Shown here: piece after piece, positions 8,036-16,520 of the stretch
Layout: each line of letters starts with the position of its first letter
Numbering within the stretch: position 1 is the first letter of the stretch
Assembly: GCA_016217735.1 (NCBI GenBank)
Contig: JACRGQ010000016.1
Location: 1 to 64,000, forward strand
Direction of reading: 5' to 3'
Source of the DNA: Nitrospinota bacterium
GTDB taxonomy: Bacteria; Nitrospinota_A; UBA7883; JACRGQ01
DNA: 64,000 nucleotides
Made by a program: the position numbers and the translations under genes
Notes under the pieces: model-generated
Told to the model about the DNA's origin: nothing
What the model saw: the letters and a program-made list of their open reading frames with translations, nothing else
Database searches by the model: none

Positions 8036-9583
8036 CTACTTTCCCAAAAGGTCGAAGGCGTCTGTGACGGCTTTGCCGGCGAGCGGCGACTCCATCCACT
8101 CGCCGGTGCGCTTTTTGATGCAGGCGCGGAGGTTCTTGCCAACCGGGCCGCCGTTCACGCGGATGCGGGCGGCGGGGGAGAGCGCCGCGCCGGGGAGCAC
8201 ATCGCGCATCCAGAATACGGCGTCGGCGTTTGCCGCCACCGGCGTTTCGGTGACGATGATGGCATGTGTTTTTTTCGCCAACTTCAGCGTGGCGGGGGAT
8301 TCCGCGCCGGTGAGGAAGACCGCGCACGTCCCTTTTGTCAGGTATTTTTCCAGCGCGGCGTGGCTCATGCCGCCGTTTTCGGCGGGGAGCAGCGTTACGC
8401 GCAGGCCGTACTTTTTAAGCCGATCCAGCAGCCAGCGCCCGCTTTTTTTCCCCGCGATCACCGCGTCGCCGCGCCCCACGCCGCAGGCGCGCAACAGCAG
8501 GTCGAATGCTTCGCCCGCGCGGATGAAATCGAACACTTTTTGCGCGCCGGGGCGTGGCGCCGCCGCGCGCCGCCTGCCGCCGGCGAGGATGCTGGCCGAT
8601 TCCTTCATCCGCAGGATGTTGAAAAATTCGCCGGTGTTGTAGTCCTTTTTTATATCGCGCCCCACCCATGCGGCAACCTCGCGTATCCCATCCACAATGG
8701 AGTGTGAAGCCTTGAAGCCAAGCACACGCGCGATCTTGGAAAAATCAACGTTGTAGTTGCGCCGGTCGGCATCCGCCGGGGCCACTTCCACTTCGGCTTC
8801 CACCTCGCCGCTCACCGTGCGGGCGAGATCGGCTATTTTTATGTTGTTGGCATTGCTCCCGACGTTGAACGCCTGACAAAACACTTTTTCACGCTTCGCC
8901 TCCAGCGCCAGCCGGAACGCCGCGGCGGCGTCGCGCACATGGAGGAAGGGCCGCCACTGCTGTCCGCCCCCCAGCACAAAAATCTTGCCGCGCGTGATGG
9001 CGTGGAGCGTCATCTGGTTCACCGCCAGGTCGAACCGCATGCGGGGAGCGAGGCCGAAGATGGTCGCCTGCCGCAAATAAACGGGGCAAAACGAGCCATC
9101 CGCCATCGCGGTCAGTTCGGTTTCGGTTTTGAGCTTCAGCTTGGCGTAAAGCGATACCGGATTGCAGGGGGAGTTCTCCCCCAAAACCTTGCCATCGCCG
9201 TAGCCGTAGACCGAACAGGAGGAGGCGAAAATGAATCGTCCGCCGCCAGCCGCTTTTGCCGCCGCCGCCAGCCGCATCGCCGCTTCGTGGTTGATCGCCA
9301 CGGACCAGCCGGGATCGAGGTCGCACGATGGGTCGTTGGAAAGCGAGGCGAGGTGGATCACCGCCATGCCGGGCTTCAGCAGCCGGGCTATTTTTTTGGT
9401 ATCGCGGATGTCGCCGTGGACGATGACGAGGCCGGGGCGGTTTTTCAGGTGCGCCACCGGCTTTGAACCGAAAAGGAAGCGGTCGTACAGAATCACGCCG
9501 TAGCCGGCATCAAGCAGATGTTCGCAGAGCGCCGCGCCGATATACCCGGCGCCACCGGTGACCAGTACCTTTTCTATTTTCAT
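8036..9583 (-). CDS. NAD-dependent sugar epimerase/dehydratase fused to a degenerate DegT-like domain
   Basis: 515 residues. Residues 1-315 form an extended short-chain dehydrogenase: the dinucleotide motif TGGAGYIG lies at the N-terminus, and SSCSVYGYG with the downstream YAKLK supplies the Ser/Tyr/Lys catalytic set. These enzymes epimerise or dehydrate nucleotide sugars. The last ~190 residues resemble the first half of DegT/DnrJ-type aminotransferases (LLLRACGVGRGDAVI, then HAALEKYLTKGTCAVFLTG), but I see no PLP-binding lysine motif and the domain is short. ATG 9583 is chosen because the dinucleotide fold starts there; ribosome-site support is weak. The gene is transcribed alone, convergent with the cNMP-binding gene. 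Confidence 0.8.
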   Translation of the reverse strand: MKIEKVLVTGGAGYIGAALCEHLLDAGYGVILYDRFLFGSKPVAHLKNRPGLVIVHGDIRDTKKIARLLKPGMAVIHLASLSNDPSCDLDPGWSVAINHEAAMRLAAAAKAAGGGRFIFASSCSVYGYGDGKVLGENSPCNPVSLYAKLKLKTETELTAMADGSFCPVYLRQATIFGLAPRMRFDLAVNQMTLHAITRGKIFVLGGGQQWRPFLHVRDAAAAFRLALEAKREKVFCQAFNVGSNANNIKIADLARTVSGEVEAEVEVAPADADRRNYNVDFSKIARVLGFKASHSIVDGIREVAAWVGRDIKKDYNTGEFFNILRMKESASILAGGRRRAAAPRPGAQKVFDFIRAGEAFDLLLRACGVGRGDAVIAGKKSGRWLLDRLKKYGLRVTLLPAENGGMSHAALEKYLTKGTCAVFLTGAESPATLKLAKKTHAIIVTETPVAANADAVFWMRDVLPGAALSPAARIRVNGGPVGKNLRACIKKRTGEWMESPLAGKAVTDAFDLLGK

Positions 9584-9713
9584 AATGCGTGGGTTAAGGG
9601 TATCAAAATCGGGGGGAAAAGGTAACCGGGACTCCGAAAATATCTGCATGGGGCTTAGCATGATACTTGACTTATCGGACGGAAAAAGCTGCTCTTGAGC
9701 GCGATTTCCGGCT

Positions 9714-10295
9714 TTAAAAAAAGCGGCGGGCCACGGAGGCGGAAGGGTTGCGGCCGTTCGGTTCTTCGCGCTCCCGCAGGTCGGCGGGGAGTGAGGCCGG
9801 GTCGCCGTAGCGGCCTATGGCGATGGCGCAGACCGCTTCGTAGTCCTCTTGCGGCACCTTCAGCAGGCGGTGGGCGGCCTCTTTGCTAAAGCCAGCCATA
9901 CCATGTGTGTAAAGGCCGAGCAGCCGGGCCTGCATGGTGAGCGCCATCCATGCCGCGCCGCAATCAAAGACGGCCCAGCCGTTGGGCTTGTTGTTGTGGG
10001 CAAAGCGTCGGCGGGCGAAAAGGATAGCCAGCGCGGGAGCATTTTTGCACCATACGCGGTTTCCCTCGGCCAGGATTTCAAGGTGGGTTGCCCGCAGTTC
10101 GGCGGTATCGGCATACATGAAGAGCCACGGCTGATCATTGAAGCAGGAAGGAGACCAGCGGGCTGCCTCGAACAGCGTTTTAAGCGTTTCCGGGTGGATG
10201 GGGGAGGGGTCAAGAGCACGGGGAGACCAGCGGTTTATAAAAATTGGATCGACTGGTGCTTCTGGAACTCGTTTGTTATCAGGTTCTTTCCCCAT
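9714..10295 (-). CDS. Nitroreductase family protein
   Basis: 193 residues of the FMN-dependent nitroreductase fold. Typical pieces are RWSPRALDPSPI near the N-terminus (the family's RRSxR flavin-phosphate motif in variant form), AARWSPSCFNDQPW (flavin-binding SxxNxQPW), GLYTHGMAGF, and a late AIAIGRYGDP. Such enzymes reduce nitro compounds, quinones or flavins with NAD(P)H. ATG 10295 follows an AGGAGG with ideal spacing, so the 12 residues ahead of it in the open frame are excluded. A good promoter and an operator-like palindrome lie upstream on the same strand. Confidence 0.85.
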   Translation of the reverse strand: MGKEPDNKRVPEAPVDPIFINRWSPRALDPSPIHPETLKTLFEAARWSPSCFNDQPWLFMYADTAELRATHLEILAEGNRVWCKNAPALAILFARRRFAHNNKPNGWAVFDCGAAWMALTMQARLLGLYTHGMAGFSKEAAHRLLKVPQEDYEAVCAIAIGRYGDPASLPADLREREEPNGRNPSASVARRFF

Positions 10296-10393
10296 AGTTC
10301 CTCCTCGTAGGTTATAGCGATGTTGCCGCAAATGGTAATAAAAGAGCGGAGAATTGCATTTAACCTATTGATATGCTGAGTGGTTTGTTTGAC

Positions 10394-10417
10394 TTGGACA
10401 ATGAATATTGTCTTCAA
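10394..10417. promoter_or_regulatory. Operator-like palindrome before the nitroreductase gene
   Basis: GACAAT-GAAT-ATTGTC (arms 10397-10402 and 10407-10412; the base at 10397 is the second G of TTGG) is embedded in a longer imperfect dyad running from TTG at 10394 to CAA at 10417. It would lie about 10-30 bases after the predicted transcription start, a position suited to repression. The regulator is unknown. Confidence 0.4.
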
Positions 10418-10432
10418 CGATTGAACAAATTA

Positions 10433-10460
10433 ATTATAGCACATTATTTGCCGCCCGCAA
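10433..10460 (-). promoter_or_regulatory. Predicted promoter of the nitroreductase gene
   Basis: On the minus strand TTGCGG (10460-10455) and TATAAT (10438-10433) are separated by 16 bases, with TGC directly before the -10 (an extended -10). The same stretch also satisfies GG-N10-GC (CGGCAA-N5-GTGCT), so a sigma-54 reading cannot be fully excluded, but the sigma-70 match is better. Confidence 0.55.
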
Positions 10461-10544
10461 CAACTATTTTTAAGTATTTTTTGGAAAAATAAATAGCTTC
10501 AAGTGTATACAATACATATAGATACGGCTTAGAATCTGAAAGGG

Positions 10545-11726
10545 TCAGGCGCCGCCGAAGGAATAGACCACGCCGATATCGATATTGAACCCGCGATATA
10601 CCGCCCCGCCCGGTTCGAGGGCGTCATTGGCATTCCATATCTGGAAGAAGCGCAGATCCAGCGTACCGTACAACCGCTTTGAGAAATAGCTGGTGGCTCC
10701 GCCGCCGAAATAGATTTTGCCAAAGCCGCCGTCGTACAGGGCGTTCGCCTCATCATAGCCGTTCGGTTTCACGCTTTTGTACCCGGCAATTCCATTCAAT
10801 GCCAGGCTGGAATCGACATGGTGGGCCGTGTTGATGAACAGGTCGTAGTAATTGTTGTTGGTATTCCTGTCCTCCGTGGTCAACCCCCCGGCGCCGTACA
10901 TCTGATTATTTTCCTGCCAGCCATACGTCAGGCCGTAGGTCACGCGGTTTTGCTCCTCCAGCGTCACATACCGCGCGGTCAGCGAATAGGCGTTCCCCTG
11001 CTTGAAAACCTCGGCCCCTCCCTGGGTATCCTTGCCGACCATCGTTGTGCTCACGTCCAGATAGAGGGATTTCGCCTCGGTGAAGTTGTACTGCATGGAG
11101 GCAAATATCATGAGGATATTTCCCGGGTTGTATGAGTCGTCCGCCACATCCGAGGTGGGATCGTATTCGCCGGTCAACTCATAGCGTACGCCGAGGCCGA
11201 AACTGCCTTTTGCATACGGCACCGAAAGCGCCACGTTGGGGGCGATGTTAAATCCCTTGCCGTAGGATGATAACAAATTAAGTTCCTTGGAAACGTTATC
11301 GATCATCAGACTGGCCAGTTCCCGGCTGCTGAACCGCGAATGGCCCGTGGGGATGTTGAAATCGGCGCCGAGGCGGATGTTTGCCCCCGCCACCGGCGCG
11401 GGAAGGTAATACAGCGACACGGTGCTGTCCGTAAACGCCGCAAGGGAAAAATCATCTTTGGAAGGGCTGTTGTAACGGTAAGCGGTATCGCCGTGGGCGC
11501 CGAGCGCCGTGATGCCGTAATTGGGCGTGTAATATCCCGCGGAAAAATAAAGGTAGTTTTGGCCGCCCTCTTTTTTGGGAGAGGAGTTGGCGCTCCACGA
11601 ACCGCGGTTTTCATTTATTTGGAGCAGCAGTTTGCCGTCTCCGTCATCCTCGGCGAAAGCCGGCGCGGAAATTACGGCAAACAGGAAAGCCATTACGGTT
11701 GCGGCGCTTTTTTGCGGTGTTTTCAT
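10545..11726 (-). CDS. Outer-membrane beta-barrel protein
   Basis: 393 residues. It has a cleavable signal peptide (MKTPQKSAATVMAFLFAV...ISAPAFA) followed by alternating aromatic/polar strands typical of a beta-barrel, ending in Phe-Gly-Gly-Ala rather than the canonical terminal Phe. Repeated short strands (YLYFSAGYYTP, SLYLDVSTTM, KIYFGGGATSYF, NIDIGVVYSF) support a barrel of roughly 16 strands. I do not recognise a specific porin family. Its start overlaps the FecR-domain gene by four bases (ATGA), so the two are coupled and probably work together at the cell surface, possibly with the large NHL-repeat protein upstream. Confidence 0.7.
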   Translation of the reverse strand: MKTPQKSAATVMAFLFAVISAPAFAEDDGDGKLLLQINENRGSWSANSSPKKEGGQNYLYFSAGYYTPNYGITALGAHGDTAYRYNSPSKDDFSLAAFTDSTVSLYYLPAPVAGANIRLGADFNIPTGHSRFSSRELASLMIDNVSKELNLLSSYGKGFNIAPNVALSVPYAKGSFGLGVRYELTGEYDPTSDVADDSYNPGNILMIFASMQYNFTEAKSLYLDVSTTMVGKDTQGGAEVFKQGNAYSLTARYVTLEEQNRVTYGLTYGWQENNQMYGAGGLTTEDRNTNNNYYDLFINTAHHVDSSLALNGIAGYKSVKPNGYDEANALYDGGFGKIYFGGGATSYFSKRLYGTLDLRFFQIWNANDALEPGGAVYRGFNIDIGVVYSFGGA

Positions 11727-12751
11727 TTGGTTTGCAGGTTGAGTTGTATATGCACTTTGGTTGTGGCGGGCATCTGGGTTGCGGTCTGGGTAGTGGTGAT
11801 ATTTCCCGCTTGCACCCCCTGCTGCTCGCTGTTTTCACCGGTGGTGGAATCGGCGGGAGGGGTGAACGTTGTAATGGAGATATTTTTTGCCACATGGTCG
11901 AGCATCGTATCCACCGGGGCCGCTGGCGGCTGCACGGCGGTAGCCGGAGCGGCGGCTTTCGCGGGCTCAACGGGTTCCTCCGGCGCCGCCTCTGGTGTGG
12001 CGGAAGCCCCTTCACCCGAAGCGGGGGGCGGCTCGGCGCCGATGCCGGTCTTGATGTCCAGTTCCTGCCGTTTTTGCTGCATGGTTTCGGGCGGCGTGGT
12101 GATTGGCATTGCCTTCTGCAACTGCGCCAGGCGAGCCGGTGAAATAGGGGATGGCGGAGCCGGTGGCATTCCGAACAAAACCATTGTGCGGGTGCCGGGC
12201 GTCAAAAACACTTTTGGCGCCGCCGGGTCAATCCCTTTTACGAAGACCTGCCCGCTTGTGCCGGTAATAAGGTCGACCTCCGTCCGTTGCGCGCCGCCCG
12301 CCTTGCCACCGATGGCTTTTACCACCCACGGTGGCGTGCCGGTAACGCCCGCCACGGCGGATTTCGTGTGTACCTCGAAGCTGGAGGTCTTGCTCACAAG
12401 CTTTGACACGGAGTTTTTCAATTGTCCCGCCGCCAGATCAAGCACCGTCTTGCGGCTCTTGTCGTCGGCAATGGAGAGTTCTTTAATCGTGAGGGTTGTC
12501 TCTTCGCCGACTCTTGTAACGTTGCCGTCTTCGTACAGCAGTTCCGCCTCGGCGTCTGTGGCGGTTGCCAACACATCGCCGGGAACGAGCTTCATCCCTT
12601 TTTGCGCGGGCGTTGCCTTGCCGGCGGCTTTTTGCGTGACCGTCACTTTACCGTCAAGGTCGACGATCTCGGCGGTGAAATCGGCGGCGAACGCCGTGCC
12701 GGGGATAAGAAGGAGGAAAGCCGGCAACAACCACGCAAACATTCGTTTCAT
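11723..12751 (-). CDS. FecR-domain exported protein
   Basis: 342 residues. A signal peptide (MKRMFAWLLPAFLLLIPGTAFA) is followed by a FecR domain (about 30-145: LVPGDVLATATDAEAELLYEDG, then FEVHTKSAVAGVTGT). The rest is a Pro/Ala-rich, low-complexity tail without recognisable fold. FecR domains occur in periplasmic signal-transfer proteins and in many surface-protein loci where the function is structural or unknown. There is no ECF sigma factor next to it, which argues against iron-type cell-surface signalling. It is translationally coupled to the downstream barrel gene. Confidence 0.8.
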   Translation of the reverse strand: MKRMFAWLLPAFLLLIPGTAFAADFTAEIVDLDGKVTVTQKAAGKATPAQKGMKLVPGDVLATATDAEAELLYEDGNVTRVGEETTLTIKELSIADDKSRKTVLDLAAGQLKNSVSKLVSKTSSFEVHTKSAVAGVTGTPPWVVKAIGGKAGGAQRTEVDLITGTSGQVFVKGIDPAAPKVFLTPGTRTMVLFGMPPAPPSPISPARLAQLQKAMPITTPPETMQQKRQELDIKTGIGAEPPPASGEGASATPEAAPEEPVEPAKAAAPATAVQPPAAPVDTMLDHVAKNISITTFTPPADSTTGENSEQQGVQAGNITTTQTATQMPATTKVHIQLNLQTK

Positions 12752-12774
12752 TCAGTTTTCCTCTTCCTCTTTTC

Positions 12775-12875
12775 CCCCGGTAGATGCGGCATTCTTGTCG
12801 CACAATCGGCCCAATGGGCCGACCTTGCTTGGCGCGGTGCGCCAACGTGCGACAGGAGTGTCGCACCTACCGGGG
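12775..12875. repeat. REP-like inverted repeat with internal hairpin
   Basis: Arms at 12775-12804 and 12846-12875 match in inverted orientation at about 24 of 30 positions. A second perfect seven-base-arm hairpin (TCGGCCC-AAT-GGGCCGA) lies between them. The right arm contains GACAGGAGTGTC (12851-12862), a core also present in the element at 31904-31976. The element sits just after the stop of the large NHL-repeat gene and before the FecR gene. No transposase is nearby, so it looks like a REP/MITE-type palindromic element. Confidence 0.65.
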
Positions 12876-12894
12876 ACGGGAAACGGAGATTTCA

Positions 12895-15800
12895 TCATTG
12901 GATTTTCCGGATGGTGTGGTTGCCGGTATCCATCACATAGAGGCTCGTGCCGTCCGTCGTAATGCCATAAGGACCCTTAAACAGCGCCGCCGTGCCGGTT
13001 CCGTCGGTGGAACCTTGCGCCTGCGACAGTAAGGTGGAGCCAGCCAAAGTCGTTACAACGGTGGACGCAATCACAATTTTCCGGACATTGTGGTTCCAGT
13101 AATCCGTTACATAGAGGTTCGTGCCGTCCGTCGTAATGCCTTGCGGCCCGTAGAATGCCGCCGCCGCGCCGATGCCATCGACGTCATCATTGGTACCTGC
13201 GGTGCCTGCCAGCGTCGTTACCACGCCTGTTGATATCACTACTTTTCTGATAGTTGGACCGTTGAAGTCCGCCACATAGAGGTTCGTTCCATCTGTCGTG
13301 ATGCCCTTAGGATAACTGAACGACGCCGCCGCCCCCGTGCCATCTGCAGACCCCGTTACCAACGCTGTTCCCGCAAGCGTGGTAACCGCCCCGGTGGAAA
13401 TCACAATCTTTCGGATGGTTTTGTTACCGCCATCCGCCACATAGAGGTTCGTGCCGTCCGTCGTAATACCTTCAGGGAAATTAAACCGCGCCGCCACCCC
13501 TGTGCCGTCGGCTGAGCCCGTCAACCCAGCACTTCCGGCAAGCGTTGTTACCACGCCGGTGGATATCACAACCTGACGGATAGTGTGGTTACCGCCATCC
13601 ACCACATAGAGGTTCGTGCCGTCCGTTGTGATGCCCCGTGGGAAGTTAAACAGCGCCGTTCCAATTCCCGCACCATCGGTCGAACCAGCAGAAAGCGCGG
13701 TACCGGCAAGCGTCGTAACCGCTCCGGTGGAAATCACGACCTTGCGGATGGTGTTGTTGACGGTATCCGCAACGTAGAGGTTCGTGCCGTCCGTGGTGAT
13801 GCCATCTGGCCAGTTAAACCGGGCCAGCGTTGCCGGGCCTGTTCCGGTATCTGTCGAACCTGTTACCCCAGCAGCTCCGGCATATGTGGTGACGACGCCG
13901 CCGGAGGCAAGCTGTTTCTGTATTGCGCCCCCCATGAAAGGCGAGTGGGAAACAAGAATCGTACCGGCGGCGCCGACCGCCACGTATTGCGTGCCATCCC
14001 ATGTAATGCCATTCAGGGCATTTGCGGTGCCGGATGTTTGGGCCGTCCAGGTTATGCCGTCCGGCGAGGTAAGGATGGTTCCCACCGCTCCAACCGCCAC
14101 GAACTGCGTGCCGTTCCAATTTACGGCATTCAGGGCGCTTGTGGCCGTGGATGTTCTGGGGGTCCAAGTGATGCCATCCGGCGAGGAAACGATTGTGTAA
14201 TAAGGAGGGCCGACGGCCGATCCGATGGCCACACAAATCGCGGGAGAGCAGGCAACGCCGGCAAGCAATTCCGTGGTGCCCGATGTGGCTGTTCGATTTG
14301 TCCATATTATTATACCGTCCGGCGAGGTAACGACGGTTCCCCCCGCGCCAACCGCCACGAATTGGGCACCGCCCCACGTGACGCCTTTGAGCAGGTTGGC
14401 CGTGCTTGGCGTCCGAGCCGTCCATGTGATGCCGTTCGGCGAGGTATTGATTTCGGCTGTCCCCCCCGCGCCGACCGCCACAAACTGCGTGCCGTTCCAC
14501 GCTAAGCCGTTTATATCGTTTGCGGTGGAAAACGTCTGCAACGTCCATGCAGCGCCCGTCGGCGACGTTAAAAGGGTTCCCGCCACACCGCCGGTAACAA
14601 ACTGTGTGCCGCCCCACACAACGCCAAACATATCGTATCCCCAGGTGGTGGGATCAGGGCGCGTTGTCCAGGCTATGCCGTCCGGCGAGGTCCGAAGCGT
14701 GGTACCTGCTCCAACTGCGGCAAGCCCTGTGCCGGATGAGGCAACAGCGTACAGGATATTTGCGGTGCCGGATGTCCGCCCCGCCCAAGCAACCCCTGCT
14801 CCCGGAATACCTCTCACTTCCACCGAAGCGGTTCCCTCTCCCGCCGCGTTCTCCGCCGTCACCTTGTAATAGTAGGGAATGCCGTTTGTGAGGGGGGTAT
14901 GCGTATAAGAAGTTCCACCCAGCCAGATTGAACTTCCTGCCACCCCCGGCGTGACGCTCCAGTAAACATGATAAAGGGTGGCGCCGCTTACCGCATTCCA
15001 GCTTATCGTTACCCGCGAGTCGCCCGATGTTGCCGTCACCCCCGTCGGCGCGGCGGGGGCGGGAACCTGCGGCGTTGCGGAAACTTCCGATGATGTGGCG
15101 CTCTCGCCCCCGGCACCCACCGCGGTAACGATGAAGTAATACGTCGTTCCGTTGGTAAGGCCGGTGATCGCGCCGCCATTCGTTGCGCCGGTAACTTTCG
15201 TCCCGTTGGCGGTTGTCACTCCGGAGACGGAAGCGCGGTAATAGACGTTATAGCTTGTCGCCCCCGTTACAGCCGTCCAGCCGATGAAAGCTTGCGCGTT
15301 CCCGGCGGAGACCCAAACCCCCGTCGGCGCGGCGGGGGGGGATACCGTAGTGGTGGATGGCGGCGCAACAGCGGAGACAATCAGGCTGATGCTTGACGCG
15401 CCCGCCGTGCCGGCGCTTCCCACCGAGAGAGTCGTGCCGTTGGGGTCGTAGCTCGCGGTGATCTCGCTTTCAAGCGCGGCGGCCGCTACCGCCAAATTGG
15501 GATCGGCCAGAATGCTCGCATACAAGGTGGAGATGTTCGCCGCGGCTATCGCCGCCGTGCCGCTGACACCGCTATCTCCCAGATTCGCCACCCCCAACGA
15601 TTGAGCCAGCACCATCACCGCGGCGGTGCTGGTGGTATTCACGCTCACCGCGGTGGCTCCGGAAGTGCTCGGCACATACGCCTTCAGCACCATGTTGCCT
15701 ATCTGCGCCCGCACAAAATAATTCGCCCCGTCCGGCACGTCCACCGAGTAGGTGCCGTCCGCGGCGGCGGTGCCGGTGCCGACCAGCGCCCCCGTGGAGT

Positions 15801-16326
15801 CGAATACCTCCACCACCGCGCCGGCCCACGTGCTTATTGCCGCCTTCAGGCCCGGCTTTGAAACGGCGGCGGAGAGCTTGCCCGAAATGAGCGCGCTGTT
15901 GATGGCCATGCTTATCGATACGCTCAGCGCGCTGCCGGAAACATCGGTGGTGTGGCTGCCGGTGAAGGAGCCGCCGATGTCGGTCTTCACCAGCGCGGTG
16001 AAGGTGCGGGCCGCGCCGACCGGCACGTCAATCGTCGCGTCAAGGGTTGTCAGCGAAACAGGCTGCGTGATCGTCGTCATGTCGGCGGCGCTCACGCTGA
16101 TGGTGATGGCGGTGATGGTGGCGGCGCGCTTGTTGCCGGTTTGCGCAATCTGCCCGCCCGGCTTGAGTGACACCCCTTTGGGCAATTTGAGCGTAACGGA
16201 AGCCTGGGCGTTGCCGGTTTTGGCCGTGTCGGAAGTGGAGAACTCGCTGCAATGGGATAAAAGAAGGGCCGTCAATCCGTAAATGACGATGCTTTTAAGA
16301 ACCGCCCGTCTGGCCGCCGAATTCAT
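12895..16326 (-). CDS. Large exported FN3 / Ycf48-like / NHL-repeat protein
   Basis: 1143 residues. A hydrophobic N-terminal segment ends near LLLSHC; the Cys could be lipidated, although His before it is atypical. In order: a surface-protein-like region with a carboxypeptidase-regulatory-type fold (about 40-330), two fibronectin type III domains (about 335-505), and seven or eight WD/BNR-like units of the form SPDGITWTARTS...GVTWGGAQFVAVG (about 510-820). Last come six NHL units (LYVADTVNNTIRKVVIS type) to the C-terminus. Such proteins form adhesive or structural beta-propellers outside the cell. ATG 16326 is preferred to GTG 16329. Its own promoter lies in the divergent region shared with the ZnuA-type gene. 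Confidence 0.8.
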   Translation of the reverse strand: MNSAARRAVLKSIVIYGLTALLLSHCSEFSTSDTAKTGNAQASVTLKLPKGVSLKPGGQIAQTGNKRAATITAITISVSAADMTTITQPVSLTTLDATIDVPVGAARTFTALVKTDIGGSFTGSHTTDVSGSALSVSISMAINSALISGKLSAAVSKPGLKAAISTWAGAVVEVFDSTGALVGTGTAAADGTYSVDVPDGANYFVRAQIGNMVLKAYVPSTSGATAVSVNTTSTAAVMVLAQSLGVANLGDSGVSGTAAIAAANISTLYASILADPNLAVAAAALESEITASYDPNGTTLSVGSAGTAGASSISLIVSAVAPPSTTTVSPPAAPTGVWVSAGNAQAFIGWTAVTGATSYNVYYRASVSGVTTANGTKVTGATNGGAITGLTNGTTYYFIVTAVGAGGESATSSEVSATPQVPAPAAPTGVTATSGDSRVTISWNAVSGATLYHVYWSVTPGVAGSSIWLGGTSYTHTPLTNGIPYYYKVTAENAAGEGTASVEVRGIPGAGVAWAGRTSGTANILYAVASSGTGLAAVGAGTTLRTSPDGIAWTTRPDPTTWGYDMFGVVWGGTQFVTGGVAGTLLTSPTGAAWTLQTFSTANDINGLAWNGTQFVAVGAGGTAEINTSPNGITWTARTPSTANLLKGVTWGGAQFVAVGAGGTVVTSPDGIIIWTNRTATSGTTELLAGVACSPAICVAIGSAVGPPYYTIVSSPDGITWTPRTSTATSALNAVNWNGTQFVAVGAVGTILTSPDGITWTAQTSGTANALNGITWDGTQYVAVGAAGTILVSHSPFMGGAIQKQLASGGVVTTYAGAAGVTGSTDTGTGPATLARFNWPDGITTDGTNLYVADTVNNTIRKVVISTGAVTTLAGTALSAGSTDGAGIGTALFNFPRGITTDGTNLYVVDGGNHTIRQVVISTGVVTTLAGSAGLTGSADGTGVAARFNFPEGITTDGTNLYVADGGNKTIRKIVISTGAVTTLAGTALVTGSADGTGAAASFSYPKGITTDGTNLYVADFNGPTIRKVVISTGVVTTLAGTAGTNDDVDGIGAAAAFYGPQGITTDGTNLYVTDYWNHNVRKIVIASTVVTTLAGSTLLSQAQGSTDGTGTAALFKGPYGITTDGTSLYVMDTGNHTIRKIQ
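12897..13870. repeat. Tandem ~165-bp repeats encoding six NHL units
   Basis: A near-identical block (CACATAGAGGTTCGTGCC, with small variants) recurs about every 165 bases, six times between about 12936 and 13800. It encodes the NHL beta-propeller blades of the large exported protein. The high DNA identity between copies suggests recent duplication or homogenisation and makes the array prone to copy-number change. Confidence 0.8.
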
Positions 16327-16371
16327 CACCGTCCGTCACCCCCATGTTCCCACATGTTACCGGCTGTATAT

Positions 16372-16401
16372 ATGCTATTCCCTTTATTACATATTTGTCA
16401 A
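16372..16401 (-). promoter_or_regulatory. Predicted promoter of the large exported-protein gene
   Basis: On the minus strand a perfect TTGACA (16401-16396) is followed, after 18 bases, by TAGCAT (16377-16372), about 46 bases before the ATG at 16326. It is divergent from the Fur/Zur-controlled promoter 50 bases away. Confidence 0.5.
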
Positions 16402-16452
16402 AAATAATTACCCCTTCGCCCAGTTCCATGAAATATGCGGCCCCGGCGCGGC

Positions 16453-16481
16453 TTGACAGTTATTCCCGCATCCCGTATAAA
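16453..16481 (+). promoter_or_regulatory. Predicted sigma-70 promoter of the metal-binding protein gene
   Basis: Perfect TTGACA (16453-16458), a 17-base spacer and TATAAA (16476-16481), about 40 bases before the start codon at 16521. The -10 overlaps the palindromic operator. Confidence 0.75.
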
Positions 16482-16499
16482 TGAAAATCATTTTCATTT
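16479..16499. promoter_or_regulatory. Fur/Zur-type operator
   Basis: A 21-base palindrome with ten perfect base pairs on each side of a central C (core TGAAAATCATTTTCA). It matches the 7-1-7 architecture bound by Fur-family repressors and overlaps the -10 element. Whether Fur (iron) or Zur (zinc) binds cannot be decided from sequence. Control of a ZnuA-type gene favours Zur or Mur, while the AT-rich core resembles Fur boxes. Confidence 0.75.
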
Positions 16500-16520
16500 A
16501 TGAGCGGAAGGGGAGCGGTG

